Shown here: one piece after another, positions 8,591-16,713 of the stretch
How positions within the stretch are numbered: the stretch's first letter is position 1
Layout: each line of letters opens with the position of its first letter
NCBI RefSeq assembly: GCF_014698475.1
Contig: NZ_JACJTB010000036.1
Location: 1-64,000, forward strand
From: Nostoc spongiaeforme FACHB-130
GTDB taxonomy: Bacteria; Cyanobacteriota; Cyanobacteriia; Cyanobacteriales; Nostocaceae
DNA length: 64,000 bases
Reading direction: 5' to 3'
The notes under the pieces: model-generated
Database searches by the model: none
Told to the model about the DNA's origin: nothing
Seen by the model: only the letters and a program-made list of their open reading frames with translations
Made by a program: the position numbers and the translations under genes

Positions 8591-8924
8591 CGCTGTTCCT
8601 CTTTGTTATTCAAAGGAACTATTTGTGTCCTACTCGTTACATTCATCCTAAACTCTCCAGTCGAATGGAGAATCTAGTGGATTTTACAAGTTGTTACACT
8701 TGCGCTTAAGTCCAAAATGTGGAGCGATCGCCTGTTTATATATATTTTTATAACAATTTTTCTCTTTTCTTCCCCAAAATTTACATCTTATGTCATGATG
8801 AGGTGTGAGAATTAATTCGGCGATAGCGTTTGTTTTTAGTATTGATGGGCTTTTCCTTTTGGTATTTACAGACTTCTCCCCGAAATCTAATATCTCTGCA
8901 AACTTGCGATTTCGGATTTAAATT
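8591..8924. promoter_or_regulatory. Divergent upstream region of the DUF305 and RRM genes
   Basis: This 334-base stretch has no open frame worth calling. It holds the promoters of the divergent DUF305 and RRM-protein genes. Long 5' leaders are typical of cold-inducible cyanobacterial rbp genes. The part near the RRM gene is pyrimidine-rich (about 8,845-8,885). I can see no specific operator. Confidence 0.35.
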
Positions 8925-9227
8925 ATGTCAATTTACGTAGGTAACCTCTCTTATGAAGTTACACAAGATGCTTTGAATAGTGTTTTTGCAGAATATGGTT
9001 CTGTAAAGCGGATTCAAATCCCTACCGACCGTGAAACAGGTCGTCTACGTGGTTTTGCCTTTGTAGAGATGGGTAGCGACGCTGAAGAAACAGCCGCTAT
9101 TGAAGCACTTGATGGTGCTGAATGGATGGGTCGTGACCTCAAAGTTAATAAAGCTAGACCTAAAGAAGACCGTGGTTCCTTTGGTGGTAATCGCGGTGGT
9201 GGTGGCGGCTACCGTAACCGCTATTAA
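8925..9227 (+). CDS. Glycine-rich RRM RNA-binding protein (cyanobacterial Rbp type)
   Basis: 100 residues: one RRM domain followed by a short glycine- and arginine-rich tail (FGGNRGGGGGYRNRY). RNP2 is IYVGNLSYE at residues 3-11 and RNP1 is RGFAFVEM at about 42-49. Such proteins bind single-stranded RNA, are often cold-induced, and in heterocystous species the tailed forms respond to temperature. A strong intrinsic terminator follows at 9278-9310. The gene is monocistronic. Confidence 0.95.
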   Translation: MSIYVGNLSYEVTQDALNSVFAEYGSVKRIQIPTDRETGRLRGFAFVEMGSDAEETAAIEALDGAEWMGRDLKVNKARPKEDRGSFGGNRGGGGGYRNRY

Positions 9228-9277
9228 GTGGTGACAGTTTCGGGATGATTTAATCATCTCAGTTAAATAATTTAATC

Positions 9278-9315
9278 AAGGCTTAAGTAGTAATACTTGA
9301 GCCTTTGATTTTTAA
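9278..9315 (+). terminator. Intrinsic terminator of the RRM gene
   Basis: A 12-bp stem (AAGGCTTAAGTA with TACTTGAGCCTT, one G-T pair) with a GTAA loop occupies 9278-9305. It is followed by TGATTTTTAAG. Confidence 0.8.
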
Positions 9316-9372
9316 GATTTCTGTTCTACCTATCAGACAATGAGCAAGATTTGGGGGATTCTCCCCCACACC

Positions 9373-10551
9373 CCCGATTGGGCAGGGCTGTTTCATTCCC
9401 TAAAACAGGTAAAATTGCAAGTGTTGAAGGGATAAAAATCATGGGTGCTTCTCTGATTGAACATTTGCGGCAAGTGGAAGATTTCAGAACGACTGATGGT
9501 CGGAGACATCGACTATGGTTGGTGTTGCTGTTTGTAATAATGGGCACCATGAGTGGATATGTCGGGTATCGTGGATGGGGGGATTTCGTCAAACGGCATC
9601 GTCGGATACTAATAGAGATGTTTGGCATTCAAAAACATGGTGTACCTTCATACTCAACTATCAGGCGTATAGTGATGGGAGTAGATTTTGATAAACTTGT
9701 CGCTATATTCAATCAGTGGGCATACCAATACGTTGATTTAGAGCCATCTGATTGGTGTGGAATTGATGGTAAAAGCATTAAAGGAACAGTAATTGACCAC
9801 GAGAAGTCATGTCAGAACTTTGTCAGCATAGTCTCAGTATTTGCAAGTAAAAGAGGACTAGTTTTAGGCATGGAAAAATTTGAAAACAAACAGGAAAGCG
9901 AAATCGCCGTGGTGCAAAATTTAATTGCCACTTTAGATCTCAAAGATGCTGTATTTAGCTTTGATTCTTTACATTGCCAAAAAAAACTTGCCAGTTAATT
10001 ATAGACAGTGGTAACGAATACGTAATTGCTGTTAAAGAAAATCAGCCAAAACTTCATCGTCATATCCAAAGCGTTGCTGCTAAAACAAAGCCCACAAGTC
10101 GTTATATCGCCACCGAAAAAACAAGGGATAGGCTGACCAAGCGAACTGTAGAAGTTTTTCATGATTTGAATGGAATAGACCCAAAATGGATTGGAATTAA
10201 GTCTTTAATTCGAGTTGAAAGAGTTGGGACAAGAGGCGGTAAACAATACCATGATATTGCTTGTTACATCAGTAGCCTCATTTGCACGGCACAAGAATTT
10301 GCTCAGGGTATTCGCGGTCATTGGGGTATAGAAAATCAACTTCATTGGGTTAAGGATGTAGTTTTGAATGAAGATCGTTCGACTATACACCTGGGTAATG
10401 CCCCTGCTAATCTCTCTGTTGTGCGAGCGATCGCACTTAATCTTTTACGTCGCAATGGTCATACTTCCATCACAATTGCTCAACGATTTCTCTCCAATGA
10501 TATTGACAAAATCTTTGCCCTTGTCGAATGAAACAGCCCTGCCCGATTGGG
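9373..10551 (+). mobile_element. ISAs1-family insertion sequence with target-site duplication
   Basis: The element runs 9383-10541 (1,159 bp). Perfect 16-bp terminal inverted repeats, CAGGGCTGTTTCATTC at 9383-9398 and its complement at 10526-10541, are flanked on both sides by the 10-bp direct repeat CCCGATTGGG (9373-9382 and 10542-10551). That is the duplication length expected for this family. It carries one transposase gene broken in two frames. The insertion site is inside a C-rich/G-rich repeat (CTCCCCCACACCCCC... GGGGGACGGTTGCGTCCCCC), not in a gene. The intact ends and duplication suggest a fairly recent insertion. Confidence 0.95.
9441..10531 (+). CDS. ISAs1-family DDE transposase, frameshifted at A8
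   Basis: The gene is read in two overlapping frames. The first starts at ATG 9441 (MGASLIEHLRQVEDFR; upstream codons lie in the IS end) and stops at 9998. The second runs from about 9974 to 10531. They join at eight A residues (9979-9986), where a -1 shift, or one extra A, gives the family sequence DSLHCQKKTCQLIIDSGNEY. All three DDE elements are present: WCGIDGKSIKGT, FSFDSLHCQKK and the C-terminal HWGIENQLHWVKDVVLNED. The fused product is about 363 residues, normal for the family. The shift may be programmed or polymerase slippage, or an inactivating indel; the sequence alone cannot decide. Confidence 0.9.
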
Positions 10552-10716
10552 GGACGGTTGCGTCCCCCAAACCCCCTCCAAAATCATTTTTTCGTTTTTT
10601 GTTGAGTTAAGTAATTCGGTGGGAAAAAATCAAACTAAGCTAACAAAGGTAAACATAGCTAATATCCTCTTTCCTCCTGCCTTCTGCCTCCTGCCTCCTG
10701 CCTACTTGTAGCACGC

Positions 10717-12555
10717 TTATCCTAAAGACAAGACGACGCGAAAACCGCAAATTCTTAAACCGCCGTCTGATTCATTCCAACTGCGGCTGGCGCTACGACA
10801 CAGTTCTGCACCAAAGTTCCAAGAACCACCACGCAACACCCGCCGATGGCTATCACCGCCATTTTCCCAAACTCTTCCATCTGTGGGTGCGCCTTGGTAA
10901 TTGTTGTGCCAAGGATCAGCGCACCATTCCCACACTAACCCGTGCATATCGTACAATCCAAAGGCGTTGGCTACTTGAAAACTACCGACATCAGTGGTTT
11001 CTTTGCGATATCTGGTTTTGGTTTCCATGATGTAGGTATCGCTGTCGCTGTAGTTGACTAATTCGGTGGTAATTGTTTCGCCAAAGTGAAAGGATGTGGT
11101 AGTGCCGGCGCGACAAGCATATTCCCATTCGGCTTCGCTGGGGAGGCGGTATTCCTGTCCGGTTTTTTGTGAGAGTCTAACGCAAAATTCTACAGCTTCG
11201 TGCCATGAAACGTTTTCGACTGGGCGATATAGTCCTTTAAATTTAGAAGGGTAGGGGTTGAGGGTTTGTTTGACTTTGGGTAAGCTTGCAACAGCACGCC
11301 ATTGTGCTTGGGTTATGGGATATTTACCCATAAAAAATGGTGCGATCGCAACTCGATGTTGGGGGCGTTCGTCAGCATCGCCTTCAAAGTTAGGTGAACC
11401 CATGAGATATGTCCCGCCGGGAATGGCAAGCATTTCTAAGGTGATGCCTTTACTTAATTCTTCCACAAAAAACTCGGCTGTGGCGCGATCGCGGTTAACT
11501 TCTCTACCGCCTGTGTCTATCGTGACTACATCAAATTCACAGGTTTGTAACGGCGGTAATGGTCGAATTATTTTTGGTTCTGTGGGTAATTTGAGTAATG
11601 TTGGTTGAGTGACTCGTGGTTCAATAATCACTGTTTTGGCAGATTTCAAATCATTGAGAACTTCGGTGGCTGATTGATATCTATCACTTGCTAAATGTTG
11701 CAGTAATTTATTGAGAATTTGCCTTAAGTCTTCGCTGATATAAATACCTTGTTTATCTATATATTCTTGCCATAACCACTGACCGTTCATGGCATCATAT
11801 AGCGGGTCTTTAATCTGCCCGTAAACATCTTGAATGGGTAAACATTGAGTTAGCAACCGTACACAAGTTACACCCAAAGCATATAAATCACTCGCAGGAC
11901 AAGCAAAACCAGCCATTTGTTCACTTGGGGCATAACCCATTGTATAAATCACTGTGGCTTGTCTCGCTATACTGGTTTGTGTAACTTGTTTTGCTCCACC
12001 AAAATCAATTAATACTAATTTGCCATCGTGATCACGACGAATAATGTTTTCTGGTTTGATATCCCGATGGACAACATTACAAGTATGAATAAAGTCTAAT
12101 ACTGGCAATAAATCAGTTAAAATCTGCCGGATTTTTTCTTCGTTAAATGGCTGTTCTTTAACTTCTTCTACAAGTGTTCTACCTTGGATAAATTCTTGGA
12201 CTAAATATAAACTGGAACCTTGGGCAAAGTAAGCCAATAATCTCGGAATTTGGCTATGATTTTCTCCTAGTTCATACAGCCGGAATGCCTCTTCTTTGAA
12301 GAATTCTGCGGCTTTAGTACGTTGTCCGGTTCCTTGAATTTGCGGAAAGAACTGTTTAATGACGCAAGGTGCATCTAGTCTGTCTGCATCTTCGGCTGCG
12401 TAGGTTTTGCTAAATCCGCCTTCGCCTAATAGTCTAATGACACGGTAACGGTTTCGCAGCAGTTTACCAAAACTGCTTTGTCCACAACTTATGCAAAATC
12501 TATTGCCGTCAGCATTGAATGGATTTGAACAATTGGGATTTTGGCAGATTTGCAT
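10717..12555 (-). CDS. Ser/Thr protein kinase fused to an FGE-sulfatase (SUMF1-type) domain
   Basis: 612 residues. An N-terminal zinc ribbon (Cys4, 9, 22, 25) leads into a Hanks-type kinase at about residues 36-300. The kinase has the glycine loop LLGEGGFSKTY, the VIKQF lysine, HRDIKPENII, DFGGAK and the GYAPSEQM activation segment. A linker leads to a C-terminal formylglycine-generating-enzyme-like domain (about 375-612: IPGGTYLMGSP, PITQAQWRAV, YRLPSEAEWEYACRAGTTT, VLRGGSW, GFRVV). No membrane segment is seen. The FGE-like part is a C-type-lectin fold that may act as a binding module in these kinases. It closely resembles the FGE part of the caspase gene at 46,745, but its last 100 bases use ordinary codons with no sign of targeted mutagenesis. 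Confidence 0.92.
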   Translation of the reverse strand: MQICQNPNCSNPFNADGNRFCISCGQSSFGKLLRNRYRVIRLLGEGGFSKTYAAEDADRLDAPCVIKQFFPQIQGTGQRTKAAEFFKEEAFRLYELGENHSQIPRLLAYFAQGSSLYLVQEFIQGRTLVEEVKEQPFNEEKIRQILTDLLPVLDFIHTCNVVHRDIKPENIIRRDHDGKLVLIDFGGAKQVTQTSIARQATVIYTMGYAPSEQMAGFACPASDLYALGVTCVRLLTQCLPIQDVYGQIKDPLYDAMNGQWLWQEYIDKQGIYISEDLRQILNKLLQHLASDRYQSATEVLNDLKSAKTVIIEPRVTQPTLLKLPTEPKIIRPLPPLQTCEFDVVTIDTGGREVNRDRATAEFFVEELSKGITLEMLAIPGGTYLMGSPNFEGDADERPQHRVAIAPFFMGKYPITQAQWRAVASLPKVKQTLNPYPSKFKGLYRPVENVSWHEAVEFCVRLSQKTGQEYRLPSEAEWEYACRAGTTTSFHFGETITTELVNYSDSDTYIMETKTRYRKETTDVGSFQVANAFGLYDMHGLVWEWCADPWHNNYQGAPTDGRVWENGGDSHRRVLRGGSWNFGAELCRSASRSWNESDGGLRICGFRVVLSLG

Positions 12556-12933
12556 AACGAGGAGGAGGTAGCATCTTGTCCAAAGTTAGCCCCAATATTA
12601 TCGAATTGAAAACCGATTTCTAGACAAATAAATATTAACTATTCTCATCTGCATAGATACCAGCACTAAAAAATACAAATGAGTATAATTTATTTATTTG
12701 TCACTCTGTGTTGGGTACTTTTTAATTTTGAGAACGAATGATAGCACTAATTCCCATTCCAAGAGGAATGATAAGACGGCAATATTGCGATTGTCAAGGG
12801 TATTTAATAATGGATGTAAGTACAAATTTATCTCGCAAATATTTTGTAATAATTGATATATTTGGCTTGATTTTTAGATACATTTTGCTATACCCATTTT
12901 TTTAAATAAATCGGGTATTTGATTCTACAAGTA
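12556..12933. other. Gene-free spacer between the kinase and potC
   Basis: AT-rich, no convincing open frame. On the minus strand downstream of potC, an ATACCC/GGGTAT inverted repeat at about 12,890-12,921 could be a weak terminator. It resembles the ATACCCGA arm of the palindrome family listed at 15,358. Confidence 0.35.
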
Positions 12934-13734
12934 CTACTTCCTTTCTCCCAAAATTCGCAGGAATTCAGCTATAAAAGCAACAATAGCTGATACTGTAATT
13001 AGCAACATACTGAGGGCATTTATATCAGGTTTTACACCAGTTCTAATCCGACTAAAAATCTCCATTGGTAAAGTGTTATAACCACTACCAGCCGTAAAAC
13101 TAGCAATTAAAAAATCATCTAAACTCAGCACAAAAGCCAGCAAACAACCAGCGATAATTCCTGGCATTAATTGTGGTACTAAAACTTTAATAAATGCTTG
13201 TAGTGGTGTAGCGCCTAAATCTAAGGCGGCTTCTTCTAAGTGGGGGTCTAAGTTATTCAGTCGCGAACTCACAACTAAGCCAATATAAGCTAAACAAAAG
13301 ACAACGTGCGCGGCGACAATTGTCCATAAACTCAAAGGAATAGCAAAGGCGGCGAGAAACACGAGAGTGGCAACAGCGATCGCAATATCAGGAATAATTA
13401 AGGGTAAGTAAGCTACACCACGGTACAAGCTCTTACCAGGAAATTTATACCGCGCTAACCCCACCGCCATCAACGTTCCCAACACGGCAGAAACTCCCAC
13501 CGCACAAAAGGCAACGATCAAACTATTGTTTAACGCTGATAAAATGCGATCGTCACTGAACAGTTTGCGATACCAATCCAGAGTAAATCCTTGCCAAGTG
13601 GCACTATACGGTGACTGATTGAAACTATAAAAACCTAGTACTAGTATAGGCAAGTACATAAAAATATACATGATTACTGACAAAACCGCCTGCCATACGA
13701 CACGCGGTTTTTTTTGTGTGGGCGAAATATTCAT
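12934..13734 (-). CDS. potC: PotC-like spermidine/putrescine ABC transporter permease
   Basis: 266 residues with about six membrane segments and the MetI-type permease domain. The EAA loop reads EEAALDLGATPLQAFIKVLVPQLMPGI (about residues 170-196), and the N-terminus (VLGFYSFNQSPYSATWQGFTLDWYRKLF) is typical of PotC/PotI. It would form half of the membrane channel with a PotB-type partner, an ATPase and a binding protein. None of these is adjacent: the kinase gene lies downstream and a divergent glycosyltransferase upstream. The remaining subunits must be encoded elsewhere, or the gene is a relic. The reading frame is full length. Confidence 0.9.
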   Translation of the reverse strand: MNISPTQKKPRVVWQAVLSVIMYIFMYLPILVLGFYSFNQSPYSATWQGFTLDWYRKLFSDDRILSALNNSLIVAFCAVGVSAVLGTLMAVGLARYKFPGKSLYRGVAYLPLIIPDIAIAVATLVFLAAFAIPLSLWTIVAAHVVFCLAYIGLVVSSRLNNLDPHLEEAALDLGATPLQAFIKVLVPQLMPGIIAGCLLAFVLSLDDFLIASFTAGSGYNTLPMEIFSRIRTGVKPDINALSMLLITVSAIVAFIAEFLRILGERK

Positions 13735-14232
13735 CTTCAGAGTTTAGTGATTTTCTATAATCTCCTAGTGTATTCGATTTAACCCAAAAGTCAAAAAATC
13801 GGTGTGTAAAGATGATTTAGGAGATATCCACACCACAAAAACTGAATCAATTCTCTGTATTTGAGCTAATCTTCATTTAAATTGCACAATTTTCATGGTT
13901 GGAAAAGCTATAAATCTTCTCCCTTACTCCCTACCCACTGCACCCTTGCGGACTCAATATACCTTCTTATCTGCTTAACAACTTACCTCTAGAGTACAAT
14001 TAAATTTCTCTACAAAGATAGACAACTTCTCACGAAGTTAAAGTCTAATATTTTAATGCACTTATTTATAAAATCGCTTTTGAAACCGAGTTGATAGTGC
14101 TAGAAAAAAATGCTGATTTAGAACTTTAGTGAATTATTTTCACTCAAAACTCATTGCTGGTTGAATAACAAATAACTACGAATCAAACAGCAGACTCTAT
14201 TAACTCAAAATTCATCTTTTAGGAGGTTTGTG
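13735..14232. other. Gene-free divergent spacer, potC / glycosyltransferase
   Basis: About 500 AT-rich bases hold the two divergent promoters. No open frame, strong hairpin or clear repeat is visible. Only the Shine-Dalgarno site AGGAGG at 14,221-14,226 is firmly assignable. Confidence 0.35.
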
Positions 14233-15318
14233 ATGAGAATAGCTCAAGTTTCCCCACTATGGGAGAGAGTACCACCTCCAGCTTATGGAGGTATCGAGTT
14301 AGTTGTGGGGTTACTGACCGATGAATTAGTGCGGCGCGGGCATGAAGTTACTTTATTTGCGTCTGGTGATTCTATCAGTTTAGCCAAGCTAGAATCAGTG
14401 CATCCTCGTGCTTTACGAGTTGATAAGGATGTTAAAGAATATAACATTTATGAAATGTTGCAGTTAGCTTCTGTCTACGAACGAGCAGATGAGTTTGATA
14501 TTATTCACTCTCACATGGGTTGTGCAGCATTACCTTATGCAAAACTTGTCAATACCCCATCAGTTCATACATTACACGGGATTTTCACACCTGATAATCA
14601 AAAGATGTTTCAACACGCGAAACGTCAACCTTTTGTGAGTATTTCTGATGCTCAACAGGAAAGTTCACTAGGTTTGAACTATACAAGCACAGTTTACAAC
14701 GGTATTGATGTTAGTAGTTACAAATTTTATCCCGAACCAGAAGAACCACCTTATTTAGCATTTTTAGGTCGAATATCGCCAGAAAAAGGCACACATTTAG
14801 CAATTGCAATCGCTAAACAATCGGGTTGGCGATTAAAAATGGCTGGTAAGGTAGATGTTGTGGATGTCGAGTACTTTGAAAGAGAAATTAAACCTTTAAT
14901 TGATGGTGAACAAATTGAATATTTAGGTGAAGCGAATCATCAACCAAAAAATGCTTTGATGGGAGGTGCTTTTGCTACTTTATTCCCAATTACTTGGCGC
15001 GAACCTTTTGGTTTAGTCATGGTGGAATCAATGGCCGCAGGTACGCCAGTAATTGCGATGAAATTAGGTTCGACAACTGAGGTCATTGCCCACGGTGAAA
15101 CAGGTTTTCTCTGTAATAATGTGACAGAATGCGTAAGGGCAATTAATAAAGTGGCAGAGTTAGATAGATATGCTTGTCGTCAGCATGTCGAAAATAACTT
15201 TAGTTTTCAACGAATGACGGATGGTTATGAAGAAGTTTATCGGCAAATTCTCCAACAGAAATTTGCAAAAAATGGACATCTCCGCAGTCAACTAATTGCT
15301 GGAAATATCAAAAAATAA
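14233..15318 (+). CDS. GT4-family glycosyltransferase
   Basis: About 361 residues with a GT-B fold. The N-terminal domain starts RIAQVSPLWERVPPPAYGGIELVV, the acceptor-side loop PPAYGGIE of GT4 enzymes. The C-terminal domain has FLGRISPEKGTHLAI, LFPITWREPFGLVMVESMAAGTPVIA (the E-x7-E region) and LGSTTEVI. It probably moves a sugar from a nucleotide donor to a lipid, exopolysaccharide or small acceptor; the acceptor is unknown. The ATG at 14,233 is preferred to the adjacent GTG because AGGAGG lies six bases before it. It ends at a palindrome shared with the convergent DUF4189 gene. Confidence 0.93.
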   Translation: MRIAQVSPLWERVPPPAYGGIELVVGLLTDELVRRGHEVTLFASGDSISLAKLESVHPRALRVDKDVKEYNIYEMLQLASVYERADEFDIIHSHMGCAALPYAKLVNTPSVHTLHGIFTPDNQKMFQHAKRQPFVSISDAQQESSLGLNYTSTVYNGIDVSSYKFYPEPEEPPYLAFLGRISPEKGTHLAIAIAKQSGWRLKMAGKVDVVDVEYFEREIKPLIDGEQIEYLGEANHQPKNALMGGAFATLFPITWREPFGLVMVESMAAGTPVIAMKLGSTTEVIAHGETGFLCNNVTECVRAINKVAELDRYACRQHVENNFSFQRMTDGYEEVYRQILQQKFAKNGHLRSQLIAGNIKK

Positions 15319-15357
15319 ATCGGAATGTAGCAGTTGAAATTTATTGTGTAAACAACA

Positions 15358-15391
15358 AGATACCCGACTTATCCAAATAAGTCGGGTATCT
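15358..15391. terminator. Bidirectional terminator, GATMCCCGACTT palindrome family
   Basis: A 15-bp perfect stem (AGATACCCGACTTAT and its complement) with a four-base loop lies between the convergent glycosyltransferase and DUF4189 genes. Related palindromes with AGATCCCCGACTTCTT arms recur at 19,969, 22,834, 56,339 and 60,113. It therefore belongs to an interspersed family as well as serving as a terminator. Confidence 0.8.
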
Positions 15392-15412
15392 GAATTATGA
15401 CTAAATTTTGAT

Positions 15413-15814
15413 TTATCTGGCCTGTCTAACAAAAACAACCTGACAATCTTGACCACCGTATTTTTCACAGGTTTCTACTGCAAATCTTTCTGCGAGAGAT
15501 TGGTTCGTTCCCCAACCTGTACCATAACCACCATCGGAACTTACAGCTAAAGCTCCCCAAGCATTTTTAAACCACAATGGTGTTGTACAATCTTTAGCAC
15601 CACTTTGACGGCGACAGTTATTCAAGGATGCGTTGATTGCGGCTTGCTTGGTTTTCGCAATTCCTGATGAGTAAGTCCTAGTAGAAGGAGAATAAGAAAT
15701 TGCCCCAAATACATTTTTGGTAGAACCAGCCTCAGCAGTTGAGGTAATTACTGGTAATATCGAAATAACTGCGATCGCAGTTAATAAGCCTTTTTTCAAA
15801 CCAGTTTTTAACAT
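15413..15814 (-). CDS. Secreted DUF4189 domain protein
   Basis: 133 residues. A Sec-type signal peptide (KKGLLTAIAVISILPVITSTAEA, cleavage about residue 29) is followed by a DUF4189 domain: FGAISYSPSTRTYSSGIAKTKQAAINASLNNC, then WGALAVSSDGGYGTGWG and ERFAVETCEKYGG. Four cysteines could form two disulfides outside the membrane. Function of the family is unknown. An inverted repeat (CCCCAG...CTGGGG, about 15,958-15,985) lies upstream and is the likely terminator of the DUF1499 gene. Confidence 0.85.
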   Translation of the reverse strand: MLKTGLKKGLLTAIAVISILPVITSTAEAGSTKNVFGAISYSPSTRTYSSGIAKTKQAAINASLNNCRRQSGAKDCTTPLWFKNAWGALAVSSDGGYGTGWGTNQSLAERFAVETCEKYGGQDCQVVFVRQAR

Positions 15815-16065
15815 ATCATTTCCTAATAATATTTAGGTTGTGAATACAACAAATCAAGTTGTATGGCAACTATTATTTGCTAAGTTAATTAATTTCGAGA
15901 TTCGCGTTTATACTGGTTTTTGATGAAGATGTACTTCATAAGTAATTCCCTACTGAAAACCCCCAGCTTTTGCAATAAACTGGGGATTTTAATTCACGAA
16001 GATGGTCTAGATTTTTAATTTTTTTAGTTTACAAAAAATTACAATCTCCTGCACCTGGACTCAGA

Positions 16066-16461
16066 CTATAATGTTTGGAGTTCAGCACGAATAGTTTCTA
16101 TTCGTTTACGGTTAACACCTAAATCACTTTGTCCTAAACGAGAAGCTGAACGGACATGAAAAATATTTGCCTCTCGGTCTAGATAAAACTCAACATCATC
16201 TACAAATCCCATCAAAGCACTTTTAAACTCAGCATATAAATAGTCTGGAGTTTCAGTAATAATTGTGGTTCTGGGTAAGGACTGGATAATACTTTTGAGA
16301 TGAGCGATCGCTTGTTCGGGGCTAGTATTAAAAGTTAGGGGTGCAATTTGGTGAATTGCGTCTGCACTTTGGCTAGAGACACAATTAGGCGAATTAGGGC
16401 AAGCTGCTAATCTGCCATTATTCACACCCAAGTTATTCGGGCGTTTACCTGCAAATATCAT
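16066..16461 (-). CDS. DUF1499 domain protein
   Basis: About 131 residues when started at the ATG at 16,461. The core has LAACPNSPNCVSSQ, then LPRTTIITETPDYLYAEFKSALMGFVDDVEFYLD and HVRSASRLGQSDLGVNRKRIE, diagnostic of DUF1499, a conserved family of unknown function common in phototrophs. An open frame continues upstream to 16,593, but the extra 44 codons translate an interspersed repeat (GACCGCAGGGGG..., copy B), so a longer start is not believable. No signal peptide. Confidence 0.88.
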   Translation of the reverse strand: MIFAGKRPNNLGVNNGRLAACPNSPNCVSSQSADAIHQIAPLTFNTSPEQAIAHLKSIIQSLPRTTIITETPDYLYAEFKSALMGFVDDVEFYLDREANIFHVRSASRLGQSDLGVNRKRIETIRAELQTL

Positions 16462-16486
16462 AGTTTCGTCGGCTGATGGGGAAGTA

Positions 16487-16560
16487 ATATCGTGTCTGGT
16501 AAAAGACTTATTATAAAGACCGCAGGGGGCAGGGGGCAGGGTGCAGGGGAGAAAAAGTTT
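16487..16560. repeat. Interspersed repeat, copy B
   Basis: Bases 16,487-16,529 are the reverse complement, with a few mismatches, of the repeat end at about 6,829-6,872. Matching blocks are ATATCGTGTC, TAAAAGACTTATTAT and AAGACCGCAG. A GGGGGCAG simple repeat follows. It lies directly upstream of the DUF1499 gene and keeps that gene's frame open, creating a false N-terminal extension. Confidence 0.7.
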
Positions 16561-16713
16561 TGTCTTTCTGCTCAGATTTCTGGAATCATACACTGATTAA
16601 GGAACTTCCAAATACTTGCTGATTCATGCTGGAAATGTGTTGTTCTCCAGAGGATACAAGGGTGATGCGATCGCTCTATGATGCGGTAAGTACTGTCTAG
16701 ACAAAAAGGAATT

